Below are positions 25,281 through 35,178 of a DNA stretch of 45,435 bases, piece after piece. A program made the position numbers and the translations under genes. The DNA lies in NCBI RefSeq assembly GCF_002909255.1, contig NZ_PIOB01000016.1:1-45435 (forward strand). Reading direction: 5' to 3'. The stretch comes from Arenibacter hampyeongensis. GTDB taxonomy: Bacteria; Bacteroidota; Bacteroidia; Flavobacteriales; Flavobacteriaceae. The notes beneath the pieces were generated by a model. That model was not told the origin of the DNA, made no database searches, and worked only from the letters and a program-made list of their open reading frames with translations. How positions within the stretch are numbered: the first letter of the stretch is position 1; every line of letters starts with the position of its first letter.

Positions 25281-26339
25281 ATGACTCCATTATTGACCAT
25301 AGTTGTTTTAGTATTAGTGGCAATTGCCATCTGGCAAATGACCAAGATATTCGAATTGTCACAAATTAGAGCTAGCAATTCCCAAGTAGCAAGTGAAACG
25401 GATAATAAGTACAATGGGTATTTAATGTTCGCTTTCTTGATTTTTATTTATGGAATTACCATTTTTAGCTTTTGGAAATACTCTAAAACACTTTTGCCGG
25501 AAGCAGCTTCCGAGCATGGTGGCGAGTATGATTATTTAATGGTAGTTTCTTTTGTGATCATTTTTATTGTCCAAACCTTAACCCAGTTTTTATTGCATTA
25601 TTTTGCTTTTAAATACAGGGGTGACGGGGGAAAAAAGGCATTGTTCTATGCTGATAATGATCGTTTGGAGTTTATCTGGACTATTATCCCTGTTATCGTA
25701 TTGGCAGGCCTAATATTGTGGGGTTTATATGCTTGGACCAATATTATGGATATCAACGATGAGGACGATCCTTTAACTGTTGAGCTTTATGCCCAACAAT
25801 TTAACTGGACAGCACGATATGCAGGTAATGATAATGTTTTGGGTGAAGCCAATGTTAGAATGATCGATATTGATAAGGCCAATATTCTAGGTTTGGACAG
25901 TGCAGATCCAAATGCAGCCGATGATATTATTGTTAAGGAACTGCATTTGCCAGTAGGTAGAAAAGTTAATTTTAAAATGCGCTCTCAAGACGTGCTTCAT
26001 TCTGCGTACATGCCTCATTTTAGGGCTCAGATGAATTGTGTTCCAGGGATGATTACCCAGTTTTCATTCACTCCAACAATTACCACGGAAGAGATGAGAC
26101 AGAATGCGGATGTAGTGGATAAGGTAAAACGCATTAACGGCATTAGGGCCAAAAAGGCGGCTCAGGGAATTGAAAATACCGACCCTTGGGAATTTGATTA
26201 TATATTGTTGTGCAACAAGATTTGCGGAAAGTCCCATTACAATATGCAAATGAAAATTATTGTAGAAACCGAAGAGGAATATAATGCTTGGATAGCAAGT
26301 CAGAAGACTTTTGGTAAGTCCATGGCTTCTGCACAATAA
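25281..26339 (+). CDS. ctaC: Cytochrome c oxidase subunit II
   Basis: A 352-residue heme-copper oxidase subunit carrying the CuA electron-entry site. Predicted membrane helices are at about 3-20, 47-66, 86-107 and 132-151, two more than the classic subunit II hairpin. CuA ligands in the C-terminal cupredoxin domain: H240 (LHSAYMPHF), C311, C315, H319 and M322 in CNKICGKSHYNM. The position between the cysteines that is usually Glu (C-x-E-x-C) is Lys313; that residue contributes only its backbone carbonyl, so function should persist. An insert at about 195-215 and another at 270-300 lengthen the cupredoxin domain. It receives electrons from ACIII, encoded directly upstream. Confidence 0.95.
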   Translation: MTPLLTIVVLVLVAIAIWQMTKIFELSQIRASNSQVASETDNKYNGYLMFAFLIFIYGITIFSFWKYSKTLLPEAASEHGGEYDYLMVVSFVIIFIVQTLTQFLLHYFAFKYRGDGGKKALFYADNDRLEFIWTIIPVIVLAGLILWGLYAWTNIMDINDEDDPLTVELYAQQFNWTARYAGNDNVLGEANVRMIDIDKANILGLDSADPNAADDIIVKELHLPVGRKVNFKMRSQDVLHSAYMPHFRAQMNCVPGMITQFSFTPTITTEEMRQNADVVDKVKRINGIRAKKAAQGIENTDPWEFDYILLCNKICGKSHYNMQMKIIVETEEEYNAWIASQKTFGKSMASAQ

Positions 26340-26383
26340 TTTAGTCTTAAAAATTAATTATAAAAATATTTAAAAATAGAACT

Positions 26384-28204
26384 ATGTCTGTAACAGCTCA
26401 CGCACACGTAGAAGACCATTCAGATGATCACGGACATCATCACAAAGAAACCTTTGTGACGAAGTATATTTTTAGTCAAGATCACAAAATGATTTCCAAG
26501 CAGTATTTAATTACTGGACTTATCATGGGATTCATTGGTATTCTGATGTCATTATTGTTCAGGATGCAATTGGCATGGCCAGGGGAATCTTTTGCAATTT
26601 TCGAATTTATATTAGGTAAATGGGCACCAGGAGGCGTTATGGACGCAGATGTATATTTGGCTTTGGTAACCATTCACGGTACCATCATGGTATTCTTTGT
26701 TTTAACGGCAGGATTGAGCGGTACCTTTAGTAACTTATTGATTCCACTTCAAATTGGGGCCAGGGATATGGCATCTGGATTCCTAAACATGATTTCATAC
26801 TGGTTGTTCTTTTTGTCCAGTGTTATTATGCTTACCTCACTTTTTTTAGAGGCAGGACCTGCGGCTGCGGGATGGACGGTATATCCGCCACTTAGCGCAC
26901 TTCCAATGGCACAACCTGGATCGGGTATGGGTATGACCCTCTGGTTGGTATCTATGGCTATATTTATAGCATCTTCCTTATTGGGGTCATTGAACTATAT
27001 TGTTACTGTAATTAACCTTAGGACCAAGGGAATGTCTATGACTAGACTACCTTTAACTATTTGGGCATTTTTTGTTACCGCAATTATAGGTGTGGTTTCT
27101 TTCCCGGTCTTATTATCTGCGGCATTGCTATTGATCATGGATAGAAGTTTTGGTACTTCCTTCTTCTTGTCCGATATTTTTATTCAAGGAGAGGTATTGC
27201 ATTATCAAGGCGGTTCGCCGGTATTGTACGAGCATTTGTTCTGGTTCTTGGGTCACCCTGAGGTGTATATCGTAATCTTACCTGCAATGGGTATGGTTTC
27301 CGAAATTATGGCCGTGAATTCCCGTAAACCAATTTTTGGCTATAGGGCAATGATTGCCTCTATTTTGGCAATTGCATTCCTATCCACTATTGTTTGGGGT
27401 CACCATATGTTTATTTCCGGTATGAATCCTTTCCTAGGTTCCGTGTTTACGTTTACAACCTTATTGATTGCTATTCCTTCAGCGGTAAAGGCATTTAACT
27501 GGATTACTACCTTGTGGAAAGGTAATCTTCAATTAAATCCTGGAATGTTGTTTTCCATAGGTATGGTTTCAACCTTTATTTCAGGGGGATTAACAGGAAT
27601 TATTCTTGGGGATAGTACCTTGGATATCAATGTTCATGACACTTATTTTGTTATAGCCCACTTCCACCTTGTGATGGGGATATCGGCACTTTACGGATTG
27701 TTCGCCGGAGTTTATCATTGGTTCCCAAAGATGTTTGGTAAAATGATGAGTAAGAACATGGGCTATGTGCACTTTTGGATTACGGCCGTTTGTTCTTATG
27801 GTGTTTTCTTCCCAATGCATTTTGTTGGAATGGCAGGGGTACCACGTAGGTATTATGAGAACACTGCATTTCCAATGTTCGATGACTTAACGGATATTCA
27901 GGTGTTAATGACAGTATTTGCGCTTATTGCGGCTGGAGCACAATTGGTATTTGCCTTCAATTTTATACGAAGTATATTCTACGGAAGTAAAGCTGTTCAG
28001 AACCCATGGAAAGCTACTACCTTGGAATGGACTACACCAGTAGAACATATGCACGGTAACTGGCCCGGAGCAATTCCAGAAGTACATCGTTGGCCATATG
28101 ATTATAGCAAAACCGATGACAAGGGTGAATATATAATTCCTAGTCAGGATTTTGTTCCTCAAACCTTACCTTTGTTTGAGGGCGAGGAGGAAATGCAACA
28201 TTAA
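26384..28204 (+). CDS. ctaD: Cytochrome c oxidase subunit I
   Basis: A 606-residue, 12-helix catalytic subunit of an A-type heme-copper oxidase that reduces oxygen to water and pumps protons. Ligands are visible: H98 (heme a), H291 with Y295 in GHPEVY (CuB and cross-linked Tyr), H340/H341 (CuB), H426 (heme a3) and H428 (heme a). The HPEVY Tyr places it in the A family. The N-terminus before the first helix is His-rich (seven His in residues 6-20). It is the last gene of the operon and is closed by a terminator; subunit III (ctaE) is absent and must be encoded elsewhere. Confidence 0.97.
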   Translation: MSVTAHAHVEDHSDDHGHHHKETFVTKYIFSQDHKMISKQYLITGLIMGFIGILMSLLFRMQLAWPGESFAIFEFILGKWAPGGVMDADVYLALVTIHGTIMVFFVLTAGLSGTFSNLLIPLQIGARDMASGFLNMISYWLFFLSSVIMLTSLFLEAGPAAAGWTVYPPLSALPMAQPGSGMGMTLWLVSMAIFIASSLLGSLNYIVTVINLRTKGMSMTRLPLTIWAFFVTAIIGVVSFPVLLSAALLLIMDRSFGTSFFLSDIFIQGEVLHYQGGSPVLYEHLFWFLGHPEVYIVILPAMGMVSEIMAVNSRKPIFGYRAMIASILAIAFLSTIVWGHHMFISGMNPFLGSVFTFTTLLIAIPSAVKAFNWITTLWKGNLQLNPGMLFSIGMVSTFISGGLTGIILGDSTLDINVHDTYFVIAHFHLVMGISALYGLFAGVYHWFPKMFGKMMSKNMGYVHFWITAVCSYGVFFPMHFVGMAGVPRRYYENTAFPMFDDLTDIQVLMTVFALIAAGAQLVFAFNFIRSIFYGSKAVQNPWKATTLEWTTPVEHMHGNWPGAIPEVHRWPYDYSKTDDKGEYIIPSQDFVPQTLPLFEGEEEMQH

Positions 28205-28227
28205 TTATTTGAAAGTAACAAAATATA

Positions 28228-28256
28228 AAAGTCCGTCCTTAAGATGGACTTTTTTT
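28228..28256 (+). terminator. Rho-independent terminator of the act-cta operon
   Basis: AAAGTCCGTC (28228-28237) pairs with GATGGACTTT (28243-28252), with one G-U pair, around the loop CTTAA and is followed by TTTT. It lies 24 bp after the ctaD stop. Confidence 0.8.
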
Positions 28257-28385
28257 GTACCTTCCATTTACATTGGGGAAAGATTGGTCTTTAAATAATC
28301 TATGGGTTAATTAAGTGTTTTAATGCCTAAGATCCTAAAAGCTGTTTTTTGTAATGTATAGATTATTTATTTTAAATTATTTATA

Positions 28386-29210
28386 GTGAGACATATATTA
28401 TTATTTTTTATGTTAACGGTAAGCTGTGTAGTCTATTCCCAGCGAAAACCCAAAATCAAAGGCAATAAGAATGTTATAGAGGTTAGGGAGACCTTGCCTC
28501 CGTTTAGCGCAATTGAGTTAAATGATGATCTTGATATCAACTTGCAGGCAGCTTCCACAGAGGAATATATAATAGAAGCGGACGACAATCTAATAGATGT
28601 TCTAAAGTTTAGAGTAGAGAATGAAACACTTGTTATTAGTTCCTACTATAAGATAACCTCCAAGAGAAGGTTAAATATTACAGTTAATTTTAGTCAATTA
28701 TACCGTATAACTGCCAATGCGGGTAATGTCATTGTTAAGAATCGATTTTCAACCGATTTTCTAGAAGTGAATACTTTTGAGTCTGGCAGGGTTGAAATTG
28801 ATGTGGATGCCGATGCAATGGAAATTAACATGAACGATAACAGTAAGGGCAATTTTAAAATAGACAGTGATACCTTAAATATTCGTTTGGCTGAGAAATC
28901 GGATTTAAGGCTGTTTGGGGTTATGGAAAATACTGTTTTGTATATGCAGCGGAATTCAAAAGCCGATTTGGAAGGATTTACCGATGTTTTTCAAGTGCAG
29001 TTATTGGATGATTCCGACCTAAAAGCGAAAAGATTGGAAGCCAATACGGTTCTGGCAACTCTGGAAGGCAGCTCCTCGGCCGAGGTTTTGGCCAAGACTA
29101 ATGTTGATCTCAATTCCCAAGGATCGTCCAAGACCTATGTTTTTGGAGACGGCAAAATTAATCTGCAGGAATTTCTGGATACCTCCGAGCTTTATAGGCG
29201 TAAGAATTAG
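28386..29210 (+). CDS. Secreted GIN-domain (DUF2807) protein
   Basis: A 274-residue protein with a GTG start; I choose it because it gives a complete signal peptide (MRHILLFFMLTVSCVVYSQ), which an ATG start at codon 9 would lose. The mature part is a repetitive beta-helix-like GIN domain (FSAIELNDDLDINLQ, YRITANAGNVIVKN, MEINMNDNSKGNFKI) with many Asn/Asp/Ser. These proteins are common in Bacteroidota, are predicted periplasmic or surface-bound, and have no established biochemical role. Its stop overlaps the stop of the convergent acyl-CoA oxidase by 4 bp. Confidence 0.87.
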   Translation: MRHILLFFMLTVSCVVYSQRKPKIKGNKNVIEVRETLPPFSAIELNDDLDINLQAASTEEYIIEADDNLIDVLKFRVENETLVISSYYKITSKRRLNITVNFSQLYRITANAGNVIVKNRFSTDFLEVNTFESGRVEIDVDADAMEINMNDNSKGNFKIDSDTLNIRLAEKSDLRLFGVMENTVLYMQRNSKADLEGFTDVFQVQLLDDSDLKAKRLEANTVLATLEGSSSAEVLAKTNVDLNSQGSSKTYVFGDGKINLQEFLDTSELYRRKN

Positions 29211-31471
29211 TGGCTTATTGGGGCTGTAAGGCAATGTTCAGGAATCCCAAAACCATCAACCAAAACCTCAATATGTGGTCTGAGCTCAGAGCTTAACCGC
29301 TCTACCCTCTGACGTATAGCCTTGGATTTGGTTCCGCCCAAATAGCCCTGTTCCAAGAACCAAGAGGCATCTTCACGAATTTCAGATAATGCGAAGAGGC
29401 ACCCCAATTTCAGAAAGAGTTGTCTGTTCTTGCTGTCTTCAATGGTTTCGGTAAACTGTAAGAATGTAGTATAGGCCAATTCACAACTGTAGGCCTTGCC
29501 CAAAGTCAATAAATGTGTTTGCACTTTTAAGAATGCCTGATAGGACGGCACCCCTTTTTTGATGTAATCCCTAATCCGCATCGCTACGGAATAAGTTAAT
29601 CTTCTTGTCCTATAGTCAAAGGCATGTTTGTGGAATTTTGGATTGTAAAGATGCTCTTTATCTACTTTGTTGGCGTATATAGGATTTATGGTGACCAATT
29701 TATCACTTATTTGTGTACCCAATAGTTTAATTACGGCCGAAAACCCGGCACTGTTCAATTCTGAATTAAAATCGGACATAATGCCCTTGGCGGCCAATTG
29801 TAAAAGCACCGTATTATCTCCTTCAAATGTGGTAAATATATCCACATCTGCTTTTAAATCGGCTATTCTGTTTTCCAACAGATATCCCTTTCCTCCACAA
29901 GCCTCCCTGCACTCTTGTATGGTTTCGTTAGCGAACCAGGTTATAATAGCTTTTAATCCGGCTACTTGGGTTTCTATTTTTCGTTTATCCGTTATACTGT
30001 CATCACTATAGATTTTCATTAATGAATCCAATGTCACTTGGTATACATAACATTTGGCAATAGCCGGTGTTAGCCTTAGTTGGTGTGAGGGATAGTCCAT
30101 GATCAAATCCTCCTGGATTTTTACATTGTCGTTGAATTGCCTTCTATTCAAGGCATATTTTACAGCTATGGCAAGGGCCATCTTTGCACCGCTCAAGGCT
30201 CCTTTGGCTACACAAATCCGTCCCCCTACCAAGGTTCCGAGCATGGTGAAGAAACGTTTGTTCGGATTTTTTATTTCAGAATAATAGCTGCCGTCAGGTT
30301 TAATATCACCATATTTATTTAAAAGGTTTTCTCGGGGAACTTGCACTTGATTAAACCATATTTTACCATTGTCGACACCATTTAGTCCTAATTTGTATCC
30401 ATTGTCTTCAATCCGTACACCTGGCATAAGCTGATGTTTACTGTCCCTTATTGGCACTATAATGGCATGGACTCCATGATTTTTGCCTCCAACAATCAGT
30501 TGTGCAAATACCGTGGCCATTTTACCGTGCAAGGCGTTGCCAATATACTCCTTGTTGTCATTTTTTCCCGGAGTATGAATGGTAATCTTGTCCTGCTTTA
30601 AATTATACGTTGCGGTGGTTTTTATGCCTCTTACGTTAGATCCATGACCTGTTTCCGTCATAGCGAAGCATCCCAGTAACTTGGCTCTTCCTATATCTGT
30701 TAAATAACGATCATGGTGTTTTTTTGTGCCCAACTTTTCCACACTTCCTCCAAAGAGTCCAAATTGGACCCCAAACTTTACGGTAAGGCTTCCATCAACG
30801 TACATGAGGTTTTCGAAAATAGCGGCATACAACATCATATTGTTTATGCCCTCATAAGCCTCTGGATAGGCAATGGCACCATAGCCTTCTTTGGCCAAAT
30901 ATTGTACTTGGGATAGCACTTTCTCCCTAAAAATGTCTTTGTTCTTAATGATCTCCCATGAGAAAGTGGTATCATTTAGGCTATCCCTAAATTCATCTAT
31001 TTTATGGCTGTAATCACCCTTAAATAATTGATCTATTTCTTTAGGGTTGTAATAATCGGAAGTTTTTTCCTGTACAACTTCCACTTCAAACAAATGGTGA
31101 TAATGATTTGGTTGTATTCCGAGGTTTATTTCAATGGCCGACAAATCTTCATTGAATAAATCGGCAGCTCCATTTTGTGATATTAATTTCTTGCTAAAAG
31201 AGGTTAAAGGGTGGTTGTCGCCTTCCACCAATTTAATGCCGGAATTGGAAATGGTACGCTGCCATGTTTTTATTTCTGTCGACTTTGGCGGCTTGGCTGT
31301 ATTAAGCCAGTTGTTTAGGGTCTCCCTATTTTTTAGGGAAAGGTGTTGGTCTTCGTCAATTACCTTTTTTACCACCGCTATTTCTGAAACGGTCAATAGG
31401 TCATCGGACCAGATTACAAAAAAGAAAGGTATATATTGTAGAATGCCTGGTGGATATATGGTCTTTATCAT
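29207..31471 (-). CDS. Acyl-CoA oxidase/dehydrogenase family protein
   Basis: A 754-residue flavoprotein of the acyl-CoA oxidase type (plant/peroxisome-like ACX architecture), catalysing the first step of fatty acid beta-oxidation on CoA esters. The FAD-binding signature GCFAMTETGHGSNVRG is at 267-282 and the catalytic Glu is E550 in TFEGDNTVLL, the position used by acyl-CoA oxidases. RREC-like CREACGGKGY (521-530) also fits. C-terminal helical domain follows. Length (650-770) is normal for oxidases and longer than for dehydrogenases. I cannot tell oxidase from dehydrogenase activity by sequence alone. It is a single gene, divergent from ruvB and convergent with the GIN gene. Confidence 0.9.
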   Translation of the reverse strand: MIKTIYPPGILQYIPFFFVIWSDDLLTVSEIAVVKKVIDEDQHLSLKNRETLNNWLNTAKPPKSTEIKTWQRTISNSGIKLVEGDNHPLTSFSKKLISQNGAADLFNEDLSAIEINLGIQPNHYHHLFEVEVVQEKTSDYYNPKEIDQLFKGDYSHKIDEFRDSLNDTTFSWEIIKNKDIFREKVLSQVQYLAKEGYGAIAYPEAYEGINNMMLYAAIFENLMYVDGSLTVKFGVQFGLFGGSVEKLGTKKHHDRYLTDIGRAKLLGCFAMTETGHGSNVRGIKTTATYNLKQDKITIHTPGKNDNKEYIGNALHGKMATVFAQLIVGGKNHGVHAIIVPIRDSKHQLMPGVRIEDNGYKLGLNGVDNGKIWFNQVQVPRENLLNKYGDIKPDGSYYSEIKNPNKRFFTMLGTLVGGRICVAKGALSGAKMALAIAVKYALNRRQFNDNVKIQEDLIMDYPSHQLRLTPAIAKCYVYQVTLDSLMKIYSDDSITDKRKIETQVAGLKAIITWFANETIQECREACGGKGYLLENRIADLKADVDIFTTFEGDNTVLLQLAAKGIMSDFNSELNSAGFSAVIKLLGTQISDKLVTINPIYANKVDKEHLYNPKFHKHAFDYRTRRLTYSVAMRIRDYIKKGVPSYQAFLKVQTHLLTLGKAYSCELAYTTFLQFTETIEDSKNRQLFLKLGCLFALSEIREDASWFLEQGYLGGTKSKAIRQRVERLSSELRPHIEVLVDGFGIPEHCLTAPISH

Positions 31472-31583
31472 TCTATGAATTTACATTATTTTTTATTTAA
31501 TATTCTTATACCCTATAAGATTATGAAAAATTTGGGAAACGATTTGGGAGAAGTTAATAGCTCTTTTCTTATGTCTAGTTTCA

Positions 31584-31615
31584 TTGAAGAATTATCCCAA
31601 ATTCCGTTATCTTTG
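31584..31615 (+). promoter_or_regulatory. Possible ruvB promoter giving a near-leaderless mRNA
   Basis: TTG at 31584-31586 and TATCTTTG at 31608-31615 are 21 bp apart and match the -33/-7 pattern. The start site predicted about 6-7 nt downstream is at or next to the ruvB ATG (31623). The match could be chance. Confidence 0.35.
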
Positions 31616-31622
31616 TTGGAGT

Positions 31623-32645
31623 ATGAATGAGAACCTAGATCCGACAGCCAGTAATTTTTCAAACGAAGAATACGATATTGAAAGGGCTTTGCGCCCTATT
31701 TCCTTCGATGATTTTACAGGGCAGGAGCAAGTACTGGAAAATCTAAAAATATTTGTTCAGGCGGCCAATTTGAGAGGGGAGGCCCTGGACCACACCTTGT
31801 TCCATGGTCCTCCGGGCTTAGGAAAGACGACCTTGGCCCATATCTTGGCCAATGAATTGGGGGTGGGAATTAAAATGACTTCAGGTCCTGTATTGGATAA
31901 ACCAGGAGATCTGGCGGGATTGCTAACGAATTTGGATGAACGGGATGTGCTGTTTATTGATGAAATCCATAGATTGAGTCCTATTGTGGAGGAATATTTG
32001 TATTCTGCCATGGAGGATTATAAGATTGATATAATGATCGAATCGGGTCCCAATGCCAGATCCGTACAGATAAATTTAAATCCATTTACTTTGATCGGGG
32101 CTACTACGCGCTCTGGTTTGTTAACGGCTCCCATGAGGGCTCGTTTTGGAATACAGAGTAGATTGCAATATTACTCCACCGAACTGCTTTCAACCATAGT
32201 GGAACGAAGTGCCGAAATCCTGAAAACACCAATAACCCAACAAGCGGCAATTGAAATTGCCGGAAGAAGTAGGGGAACTCCCAGAATATGCAATGCCCTC
32301 TTAAGGCGGGTCCGCGATTTTGCCCAAATTAAAGGTAATGGGAAGATTGATATTGAGATTTCGCAATTTGGTCTAAAAGCATTAAATGTAGATGCCCATG
32401 GATTGGATGAAATGGATAATAAGATTTTGACCACTATTATAGACAAGTTTAAAGGAGGACCTGTAGGGATAAGCACTTTGGCGACTGCTGTCTCTGAAAG
32501 TGCAGAAACCATAGAGGAGGTTTATGAGCCTTTTTTAATTCAACAAGGGTTTATAATGCGCACTCCCAGAGGTAGGGAGGTAACTGAATTGGCTTATAGG
32601 CACCTTGGGAGAATTAAAGGAAATATCCAAGGTGGTCTTTTTTGA
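31623..32645 (+). CDS. ruvB: Holliday junction branch migration ATPase RuvB
   Basis: A 340-residue AAA+ motor that drives branch migration with RuvA. I start at the ATG at 31623 (MNENLDPT), the usual length and start in the family; an upstream in-frame ATG at 31584 adds 13 residues unlike any RuvB. Walker A is GPPGLGKTT (about 61-69), Walker B FIDEIH (about 113-118), sensor 1 GATTR and the arginine finger region RARFG follow, then a winged-helix C-terminus ([16 protein letters not shown]). RuvA is encoded 5 kb downstream instead of adjacent. It is the first gene of a likely ruvB-P450-queG transcript. Confidence 0.97.
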   Translation: MNENLDPTASNFSNEEYDIERALRPISFDDFTGQEQVLENLKIFVQAANLRGEALDHTLFHGPPGLGKTTLAHILANELGVGIKMTSGPVLDKPGDLAGLLTNLDERDVLFIDEIHRLSPIVEEYLYSAMEDYKIDIMIESGPNARSVQINLNPFTLIGATTRSGLLTAPMRARFGIQSRLQYYSTELLSTIVERSAEILKTPITQQAAIEIAGRSRGTPRICNALLRRVRDFAQIKGNGKIDIEISQFGLKALNVDAHGLDEMDNKILTTIIDKFKGGPVGISTLATAVSESAETIEEVYEPFLIQQGFIMRTPRGREVTELAYRHLGRIKGNIQGGLF

Positions 32646-32698
32646 TAGGGTTACCGAGACCTATAAAATTATGGGACCTACAGCCAAACCCTTTTTAA

Positions 32699-34030
32699 TT
32701 GAATAATTTGAAATTAGTATCCAGGTTTCAGGTCTTAAAAAATGCAAGGAGAATCCTAAAAAATCCTTTGCCCTTTCATCATGAAAATTTTGAGGTAAGT
32801 GGGGATAGCTTTAAAGTGCAATTAAGTACCAATGACATAGTTCTTTTTACCAGAAGCCCCGGCTTAATAAAGTACATACTCCAAAAACAGCACAAGAATT
32901 TTCAAAAATCCCCTTTGCAAACAGTTGACTTGGCCAAGTATATTGGTCATGGTATCTTAACCTCCAATGGAGAGCATTGGCGGACACACAGGCGAATGGT
33001 GCAACCCGCCTTTCATAAGAAAAAACTCCATAATTTAATGGGGGTCATCAGAAGGGCCATACTTTCGGAACTTGAGCGCATAAACCCCAACCGTGAACAG
33101 GATGTTTTTCCACTTATGGGCGATCTTGCATTTCAGGTTGTGGCAAAGGCACTTTTTAGTAGTACTGACATAAGGGAAAGGATGTCCCGACTCAAACATA
33201 TTACCGAGGCCAATCAACGGATGCTGATCAAAGAAATGCGACAGCCTTATTTGAAATGGTGGTACAGGCTAAATGGTAAAATAGACCGGCACCTAAAAAT
33301 GTCCGAGGAAGGCAAGGGGCTGCTTTTGGAAATTATAAAAGAACGGAGAGAATCCGGTTTGGAAATAGATGATCTGTTGGACATGTTGCTTAAGGCAAAA
33401 TATGAAGATGGCTCGCCTATGCCGGATGGACAATTGTTGGATGAGGTACTGATTCTTTTTACCGCAGGTCACGAAACTACCGCAAATGCACTTAGCTTCA
33501 CCCTGTTTCTTTTGGCCAAAAATCCAGTAATTCAGCAACAAGTTTATGAGGAAGTGTCCAAGGTAAATCTGGACGATAGCAATGTTGATTTGATGCAAGG
33601 AGTGTTGCGGCTTCAATTTGTTAAACAGTGCGTAGAGGAGGCGCTAAGGTTATATCCACCAGCATACATCATTGATAGGATTGCCACGGAAAACGAATCT
33701 TTCGAGGGAATCGCACTTCCCAAGGATTCCATGGTGCTTATGTCCATTTATGAATTACATCGCTATGCCGAATATTGGGAAAGGCCAACAGAATTTATTC
33801 CCAGCCGTTTCAATGGTAGGGATAAAAAGGACTATAGTGACTATTATTATCCGTTTGGGGCGGGTCCAAGAATGTGTGTGGGAAATAATTTTGCCATGTA
33901 TGAAATGATTATTGCCATAGCAGAAATTGTGAAAAAATATCAAATTACCAGTTCCTTGGAAAACGTAGAGGTCAATCCGTTAATTTCCCTTAAGCCAAAG
34001 TGTGTACCTTTACTATTTAAAGAACGATAA
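32699..34030 (+). CDS. Cytochrome P450
   Basis: A 443-residue P450. The heme-thiolate motif [13 protein letters not shown] has Cys393; the I-helix oxygen-activation motif AGHETT is at 256-261; the K-helix ExxR is E314-x-x-R317. The only reasonable start is TTG at 32699, since the next Met in frame is residue 100. No signal peptide. I cannot assign a substrate; the CYP102/CYP4-like layout of the motifs is typical of bacterial P450s that act on fatty acids or terpenoids, but the redox partner genes are not nearby. It lies between ruvB (53 bp upstream) and queG (5 bp downstream). Confidence 0.93.
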   Translation: MNNLKLVSRFQVLKNARRILKNPLPFHHENFEVSGDSFKVQLSTNDIVLFTRSPGLIKYILQKQHKNFQKSPLQTVDLAKYIGHGILTSNGEHWRTHRRMVQPAFHKKKLHNLMGVIRRAILSELERINPNREQDVFPLMGDLAFQVVAKALFSSTDIRERMSRLKHITEANQRMLIKEMRQPYLKWWYRLNGKIDRHLKMSEEGKGLLLEIIKERRESGLEIDDLLDMLLKAKYEDGSPMPDGQLLDEVLILFTAGHETTANALSFTLFLLAKNPVIQQQVYEEVSKVNLDDSNVDLMQGVLRLQFVKQCVEEALRLYPPAYIIDRIATENESFEGIALPKDSMVLMSIYELHRYAEYWERPTEFIPSRFNGRDKKDYSDYYYPFGAGPRMCVGNNFAMYEMIIAIAEIVKKYQITSSLENVEVNPLISLKPKCVPLLFKER

Positions 34031-34035
34031 TTTTT

Positions 34036-34956
34036 TTGAATAACCAACGCAAGCATACACAGCTGATTAAAGCCGAAGCCAAACGCCTCGGTTTTTTGTC
34101 GTGCGGAATCTCCAGGGCGGAATTTTTGGAGGAGGAAGCCCCTAGATTGGAAAAGTGGCTCAATAGGAACATGAATGGGGAAATGGGCTATATGGAAAAT
34201 CATTTCGATAAGCGCTTGGATCCCACCCTATTGGTGGAGGGGTCTAAATCCGTTATTTCCCTTCTTCTTAATTACTTTCCGGAGGAAACGCAAAAAGAAA
34301 CCACCTTTAAGTTTTCCAAATATGCCTATGGCCAGGATTACCACCATGTTATTAAATCCAAATTAAGGGAACTTCAAGAATTTATTGCCAAAGAGATAGG
34401 GGAGGTGAACGGAAGGGCCTTTGTAGATTCGGCCCCAGTATTGGACAAGGCATGGGCCGCAAAGAGTGGGTTGGGCTGGATAGGGAAACATAGCAATCTA
34501 TTGACCCAGCAAGTGGGGTCTTTTTATTTTATAGCAGAACTGATATTGGATTTGGAGTTGGAATACGACCATAGGGTAACAGATCATTGTGGTACCTGCA
34601 CTGCCTGTATAGATGCCTGCCCTACCCAAGCTATTGTTGAGCCCTATGTAGTGGACGGCAGTAAATGCATTTCTTACCTTACCATTGAATTAAAGAATGA
34701 GATGCCAACAGAATTCAAAGGTAAAATGGACGATTGGATTTTTGGCTGTGATGTGTGTCAGGATGTATGTCCTTGGAACCGCTTCTCCAAACCCCATCGC
34801 GAACCTTTGTTTAATCCCAATCCTGAATTACTTTCCATGACTAAAAAGGATTGGGAAGAAATTACAGAGGACGTTTTTATGAAGGTGTTCCAAAAATCTG
34901 CCGTAAAACGCACTAAATTTTCAGGTTTAAAACGGAACATTGACTTTTTAAAATAG
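34036..34956 (+). CDS. queG: Epoxyqueuosine reductase QueG
   Basis: A 306-residue cobalamin- and 4Fe-4S-dependent enzyme that reduces epoxyqueuosine to queuosine in tRNA. Cluster cysteines are C185/C188/C191/C195 ([11 protein letters not shown]) and C211/C238/C241/C245 ([10 protein letters not shown]). The conserved [12 protein letters not shown] (about 130-141) and GWIGKHSN are present. Start is TTG at 34036, 5 bp after the P450 stop; no in-frame ATG occurs before residue 47. It belongs to tRNA modification and has no functional link to the P450 that I can see, but the two are certainly cotranscribed. Confidence 0.95.
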   Translation: MNNQRKHTQLIKAEAKRLGFLSCGISRAEFLEEEAPRLEKWLNRNMNGEMGYMENHFDKRLDPTLLVEGSKSVISLLLNYFPEETQKETTFKFSKYAYGQDYHHVIKSKLRELQEFIAKEIGEVNGRAFVDSAPVLDKAWAAKSGLGWIGKHSNLLTQQVGSFYFIAELILDLELEYDHRVTDHCGTCTACIDACPTQAIVEPYVVDGSKCISYLTIELKNEMPTEFKGKMDDWIFGCDVCQDVCPWNRFSKPHREPLFNPNPELLSMTKKDWEEITEDVFMKVFQKSAVKRTKFSGLKRNIDFLK

Positions 34957-35151
34957 CATATGCCGATATAGGAATTGGATTCTGGTCCAAAGCCAAATGG
35001 TTTAGGGAGTTGCATGGCTTAATGAAATTATACATCTGTTTTGGTATGTAGGACATTGGTGACAAGTGCTAATGCAAATTAATAGCCTCGGCCTATAATA
35101 AAACTAAGGGAGATTACTTTTTTAATTCTTATTTATTATAAAGAATACTGT

Positions 35152-35159
35152 TAACTTTG
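35152..35159 (+). promoter_or_regulatory. Probable -7 element of the maeB promoter
   Basis: TAACTTTG matches TAnnTTTG and lies 19 bp before the maeB start; no clear TTG at -33. The 5' leader would be about 13 nt. Confidence 0.45.
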
Positions 35160-35178
35160 TTTTTCTAAATAACACTAT

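Noticed and set aside
31523..31630. 35-codon frame overlapping the ruvB start
   Set aside because: It overlaps the ruvB ATG in another frame and could suggest translational coupling, but it has no distinguishing feature and lies mostly in the divergent promoter region.
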